Source: Leishmania martiniquensis (Eukaryota > Euglenozoa > Kinetoplastea > Trypanosomatida > Trypanosomatidae). Taken from it: DNA of 64,000 nucleotides. Positions within the stretch are counted from its first letter, which is position 1, and the number at the start of each line of letters is the position of its first letter. Shown here piece after piece: positions 59,970-64,000 of the stretch. The DNA lies in assembly GCF_017916325.1 (NCBI RefSeq), contig NC_090142.1:465001-529000 (forward strand), read 5' to 3'. A program made the position numbers and the translations under genes. A model generated the notes under the pieces. That model was given only the letters and a program-made list of their open reading frames with translations, ran no database searches and was not told the origin of the DNA.

Positions 59970-62562
59970 CCAGCGTGTATGTGCTGGAGTAGAGTGAAGA
60001 GCGGTGCTGGCAGCGGCGGAAACAGCGGAGGGCACGCCGGACGGAGGAGGGCGAGAGGCGAGAAAGCTCCCTCCGTACTCGCCGGCCCACCTGGCCCTTC
60101 GCCTTCACTTTCCCCCCTGTCGTCGTCTCCTCTGCACTTCGGATCGCCCAAAGTGTGTTTTTCTTTTTTTTCGCTCGTTAAGTGTTTTCTCTTTATGCGG
60201 TGTTTAAGTGATTTTTTCTCCCCCTTTTTCGTATGTGACGTCGGTAAGAGATGTCTTCTCTCTTTTGTTTCTGTTCGGTTCCTCTAAAAAACGGTCAAAG
60301 AAGGGCGCCGCCTCTCCTCTCCTCGCCAGCGACGGGCCCGACCCCAGAAAGGTGAGCCCGCCGCAGAAAAAAGGAAACACAAGCGGCCTCGGTCAGGAGA
60401 GAGGGGGTCGGGGTCGGGGCCGGGACGGAGGGGTGTGTGTTCGCCTTGGTGTTGGTCTGCCTCGCTCGAGGACTCCGCCCGCACACGCACCGGCTCTTCT
60501 CGTCTCACAGGCGCCTCGGCCTCGCTTTCCGCTTGGCACTTTCCTCTTCAACCTCTCTTTCGTGACTCTCCCTGCAGGTTTGGGTGCTGCCCCTGATGCG
60601 CCTCCGTCGCGTCGGCAAGTGGTTGCCACGTGGAGGGGATGAGGGAGAGAGACGGACGGAGTGGGGCCAGCCTGAAGTCTCTGGGAATGATGGGCGATGC
60701 GCAGCTGCAGCAGCTGCACTTTCCCTTCAGATTCTCAGCGCCCCCCCCTCCTCTCCTCTCCTCTCCACATCGGCCTCCCCTCGCATGCACTCACGCAGAG
60801 TCATGGAAGCTTCCCAGTCTCCGTCTGGCAGCCAAGTGACGGAGGCCATAGAAACGGGCCAGCAGAGAGGAATCGGCTGGTATGGCTGCGCGATGGCCCC
60901 ACCCTGTGCGAAGACGCGTGTGCGGATGTCCTCGTCAAGAATCACACCGGCGGTTGCTTTTGGGGGCTGTAAAATTAAGCTCTTTTCGCTCACGTCGTAG
61001 TCTGCTTTCTCATGTGCCGACGTTGCGGAGGGGAGGGCGCTGTGGTGGTGGCGGCGGCGGCGGATGAGTGAGGATCAGAGCTGACGTAGCTACAGTGCGG
61101 CAGGCGAGGGCGTCTCCTTCGACAGTGAACAGAAGAAACGTGTGCAGCAGCCGCACTCGATAGCACGCACGCGCACTGCCAAAAGGAAGAACAAAGAGAG
61201 TGGCGTAGTGGGCACGCTTCCACGTCAACATCTGTAGTGTGGCTCCACGGTGGGAAAGGGCGAAACAGCGCGCCTCAAGGAGCGTCGCAATGGCTCAAGA
61301 CGAGCCTCGGCGCGCTGCTAACGATGTGTGTATAGGTGCCTGTTGGCGAGTGTGGGTGACGTCCTGCCCACTGCCGTTCGTTTCTGTGCTTCATGACGGA
61401 TCGACGCTTCCTCTTTTTTTTTCCAGTTTGTCTCGTGCGCTTTAATGCGGCAGGAGCACGTCCTCATCATTGGCTTGCATTCGAGGTACTGTGTTGCGCT
61501 CGATCTCCTCACGATCCTCCTCACCGTAGGCTCCCTTCCCTTCTCCCCTGGCCGCCACTGCGTGCCCTTGCCCTTCTTTGCTTTCGCACCGGCGCGTTTG
61601 TGTGCGACTGACGGCGCAGCTTCGTGGTGGGAAGCGATAGGATGTGAGCGAAGGAGAGGGGTGGGGGGAGGGTCAGCCATCAACGGTTGGGAGTGGAGGG
61701 GCACGCAAAGAAGACAAGAAACGAGCGACGAGAGACATGTTCCGGCTCTGAGCGAGTGACAGGCGCGGTACCCCTCCAACCACACAGACACATACGAGAG
61801 AGAGAGCACTGAGCGCCAAAGACTTCGACTTCCCCCTTTTCCTTCTTTGTGTGTGTGTGACTGTGTTGATGTTGCGATGCTTGAGCCAGCTCGTCGAACG
61901 AATCTGTCCACTCGCACGTGTGTCTGCCTGCGACTTGGCTCTGTCTCCCTGTCTCCCTTTATTCTCCCGTGCGTGTTCACGCGGCGTTCCCTCGTTGACC
62001 TGTAAAATGCGCGCGCAAAATAACGCGCAAACAAAAAAAGAATGCTGCAGCATGAAGGCAAAGCGGCGAGGGTAATGGGATGGGGCGGCTCGTGCCTCTC
62101 TTCACGCGCGCGTCATGCGCGCATGGAGAAGACTGAGTGCCCCCTTCCAGCGAGCAATGACAAAAAAGAGTGTGGAGGGTGGGCAGCCGCCTGCGCTTGA
62201 GGGAGGAGGCAGTCGTCTCCGAAACGGTGCGCCATGTGTGTGTGTGTCTGTTTGTTGTCGAGGCGTCACATAACATTCGCGTGCCTTTGGGGTCTTTCTG
62301 CCTCCCCTCCCCACTCCCCTCCCCCCACCGCGAATGGCCGCTGTGTACCGCACACTTTGGGCGGACTCTCTCCCTCTTCCCATGCCGTTCACCTCTCTGG
62401 AAATGGGAAGGGCACACAACGGAACGCACGCACCTTTACCCGCGCTTCTGCCGCACGTACTTTTTCCTTTATTTTTTTTTCTCTCTGCTGATCACTTCGC
62501 AGCTCTTCTTCTTTTACACGGAAGGGACCTCCCACTGAGACATCTTGACGACGGCATCACCA

Positions 62563-62593
<31 letters not shown>

Positions 62594-62607
62594 TCCTACC
62601 TGCCACT
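59970..62607. other. 2.6-kb spacer between second and third nucleoplasmin-fold genes
   Basis: No convincing gene is seen. T-rich sequence at 60150-60290 may be 3' UTR. Minus-strand frames (for example 61318-62061) are Arg/Ser-rich and non-coding in character. C/T tracts recur near 60740-60780 and 62290-62330, and a T-rich tract at 62460-62482 precedes the acceptor at 62501-62502. Confidence 0.6.
62460..62502 (+). promoter_or_regulatory. Candidate spliced-leader acceptor for the third nucleoplasmin-fold gene
   Basis: TTTTTCCTTTATTTTTTTTT followed by CTCTCTGC leads, about 20 nt later, to TTCGCAG with AG at 62501-62502. The 105-nt leader has no ATG before 62608. Confidence 0.65.
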
Positions 62608-63636
62608 ATGCAAGAGTTCCACGCGTTCTCGGTGTCTCCGAATAAGGAGCACAGACTGGACATTCCGGAGGGGTGCGGTTTCCATCTCTCTGTCCTCTCC
62701 CTCCCGCGCGGCACCAACGGCAAGTCGACAGTATACGTATCCGCGGATGGCAAGTCGTACGCGCTGGCGTCGCTCGACTCGCAGCAGAACGTCCTTCAGG
62801 CGCCGATGGACCTCATCTTCAACCACCAACAGAAGGTGACCTTCTTCGCGAAGGGCTCGGCCACCGTGCACTGCGTCGGCTACCGCCAGGCGCTGGACCT
62901 CAGCGACGATGATGACGCGTCTTATGCGATGGAGGACGGAAACGATGACACGGACGCTGAAGGAGCGGTGAAGCTGCCGGTGGACGCCATCACGAATGCC
63001 GAGAAGGCAAAGAAGAGGAATGCTGTTGCTGCGAATGACTCGGAAGAGGATGACAGGGCGCGTGAGGTTGAGGATTCCACCGACAGCGGCGAGGACGCGT
63101 CTGCAGATGCGACGTCGGATGATGAGGATGACGGAGAAGAAATGGACGAGGATGAGGAGGGCCACAATGACGAGGAGGACGAAGAGGAGGGGGACGAATA
63201 CGAAGAGGACGAGGAGGAGGAGGTGGACAGCGACATTGCTGAGGATCCGAAGGGGATGCAGGCGCGCCACGTCGACCCTACCGCCCCTTCTTCGGAGGAT
63301 GAGGAAGAAAGTGACGGCGACGAGGAGGACGAGGAGGACGAGGAAGAGAGCGACGACGGGATGGACAGTGATGACCTCGCAGCCATGGAAGAGAGCGAGG
63401 GGGATGAAGAGGAGGAGGCGGGACCGCCGATGAAGGCGATGCGCTCCGAGGGCCGTCCCAACGGTGGCTCTCCACAGGGCCGACCCAATGGCAGTTCTGC
63501 TCAGAGCCGACTCAATGGTAGCTCGCCTCAGGGTCGTCCTAACAGCGGCTCGCCAGAGGGCCGCAAGAGCGGTGGGGGCTCGCCGCAGGGCTTGAAGAAC
63601 GGTGGCGCCTCGCAGCAGGGCCGCCGCAACTTCTGA
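62608..63636 (+). CDS. Nucleoplasmin-fold acidic protein with 9-residue GRPNGSSPQ-type repeat tail
   Basis: The predicted protein is 342 aa from the ATG at 62608; the frame opens upstream on a TTG that is not used. Residues 1-98 are a nucleoplasmin-like domain (HAFSVSPNK start, YALASLDS, MDLIF, closing TVHCVGYRQAL), diverged from the two upstream paralogues but with the same strand order. Residues about 102-270 are mostly Asp/Glu, broken by a Lys-containing stretch (AEKAKKRNA) that could be a weak nuclear signal. Many Ser/Thr sit in casein-kinase-2 context. Residues 282-342 form a basic, uncharged-rich tail of about six degenerate copies of a 9-10-residue unit, ending QQGRRNF. This replaces the RGG tail of NOPP44/46. 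A nucleolar or chromatin chaperone role is inferred. Confidence 0.87.
   Translation: MQEFHAFSVSPNKEHRLDIPEGCGFHLSVLSLPRGTNGKSTVYVSADGKSYALASLDSQQNVLQAPMDLIFNHQQKVTFFAKGSATVHCVGYRQALDLSDDDDASYAMEDGNDDTDAEGAVKLPVDAITNAEKAKKRNAVAANDSEEDDRAREVEDSTDSGEDASADATSDDEDDGEEMDEDEEGHNDEEDEEEGDEYEEDEEEEVDSDIAEDPKGMQARHVDPTAPSSEDEEESDGDEEDEEDEEESDDGMDSDDLAAMEESEGDEEEEAGPPMKAMRSEGRPNGGSPQGRPNGSSAQSRLNGSSPQGRPNSGSPEGRKSGGGSPQGLKNGGASQQGRRNF
63451..63633 (+). repeat. Degenerate 27-30-bp coding repeat
   Basis: Successive units read GRPNGGSPQ, GRPNGSSAQ, SRLNGSSPQ, GRPNSGSPE, GRKSGGGSPQ and GLKNGGASQQ, then GRRNF. The first four are 9 residues (27 bp) and the next two are 10 residues. Amino-acid differences between copies show an older, less homogenised array than the RGG repeat. 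Confidence 0.9.
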
Positions 63637-64000
63637 GCCATCTCTGCCGCCAGGTGGAGCGTGGCACGGTGATGAAGCGACGCGAGGGGGCTGAAGGAAC
63701 TGGCGGTGTCAGACGCGGCTGAAGTGGAGGCTAGGAATGGCCAGCGAAGGTTAGCGGATGCCTATTCTAAGCTTCGCGTTCTCGTGTATCCCTTGTATGT
63801 GCTTGCGTGCGGATCTCCTCCCCCCCGTGTCTCCCTCTGTGTGGGGTGACTGCCCCCTGTCGGCCTGAGGGCTTTCCCTGTTTTCTTTTTCTCACCTCTT
63901 AACGTGTAACTTTAACCCTCTCCTCGCTGTCGTTGTGTTGCCGTTGGCATCGCTGTGCCATGATGGCCTTTTTTTCTTCTCTCAACGAACGTGTTGAGCC
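63637..64000. other. 3' region after the last gene
   Basis: The final 364 bases are likely 3' UTR and spacer. T/C-rich sequence appears from about 63810, with a T8 run near 63969, which may be the start of the next gene's acceptor region. No gene is seen. Confidence 0.6.

Noticed and set aside
58938..60035. Minus-strand frame of 365 codons opposite NOPP44/46
   Set aside because: It is the antisense shadow of the acidic and RGG repeats; its repeats mirror the 33-bp array.

Overview
The window reads as nuclear chromosomal DNA of a trypanosomatid, most likely a member of the Leishmaniinae (Leishmania or a close relative). Thirteen credible protein genes all lie on the + strand. They are intron-less, GC-rich and separated by 0.8-5.8 kb of pyrimidine-rich, TG/CA- and AT-microsatellite-bearing spacer. 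Most starts have a polypyrimidine tract followed by an AG a short way upstream, as expected for spliced-leader trans-splicing of one polycistronic unit. No strand switch, tRNA, rRNA, transposase or CRISPR array was seen. Species and chromosome cannot be fixed from sequence alone. Several long open frames open on GTG or TTG; as this is a eukaryote I placed those starts at the first in-frame ATG.

Layout. 1-5016 is gene-free. 5017-7308 encodes a Ser-rich unknown protein ending in a CaaX box. 9760-10653 encodes a minimal CAMK/AMPK-like kinase. 10654-16466 is a long gap that may hold an eroded membrane-protein gene. 16467-17477 encodes a paired-CxxC, RS-containing small protein. 18940-26628 is a giant Iml1/DEPDC5 (GATOR1) homologue. 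27468-28472 is radial spoke protein 9. 30422-37729 is a Blm10/PA200 proteasome activator ending in YYA. 39898-47169 is a giant low-complexity orphan. 48880-52329 is a coiled-coil plus polyproline protein. 53984-56500 is an unknown protein with basic NLS-like motifs. 57380-57724, 58977-59969 and 62608-63636 are three tandem nucleoplasmin-fold acidic proteins, the middle one being the nucleolar RGG protein NOPP44/46.

The genes do not form one pathway, which is normal for trypanosomatid gene arrays. Recognisable roles are nutrient signalling (Iml1), proteasome regulation (Blm10/PA200), flagellar motility (RSP9), signalling (kinase, CaaX protein) and nucleolar/ribosome biogenesis or histone chaperoning (the nucleoplasmin-fold trio). 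The trio is the most system-like feature: three tandem paralogues share one N-terminal fold but carry three different tails (short acidic; acidic plus RGG; acidic plus an RPNGSSPQ-type repeat). Non-coding structures worth attention are a perfect 16-bp-arm hairpin at 8707-8741 and a perfect 20-bp palindrome at 2317-2336.
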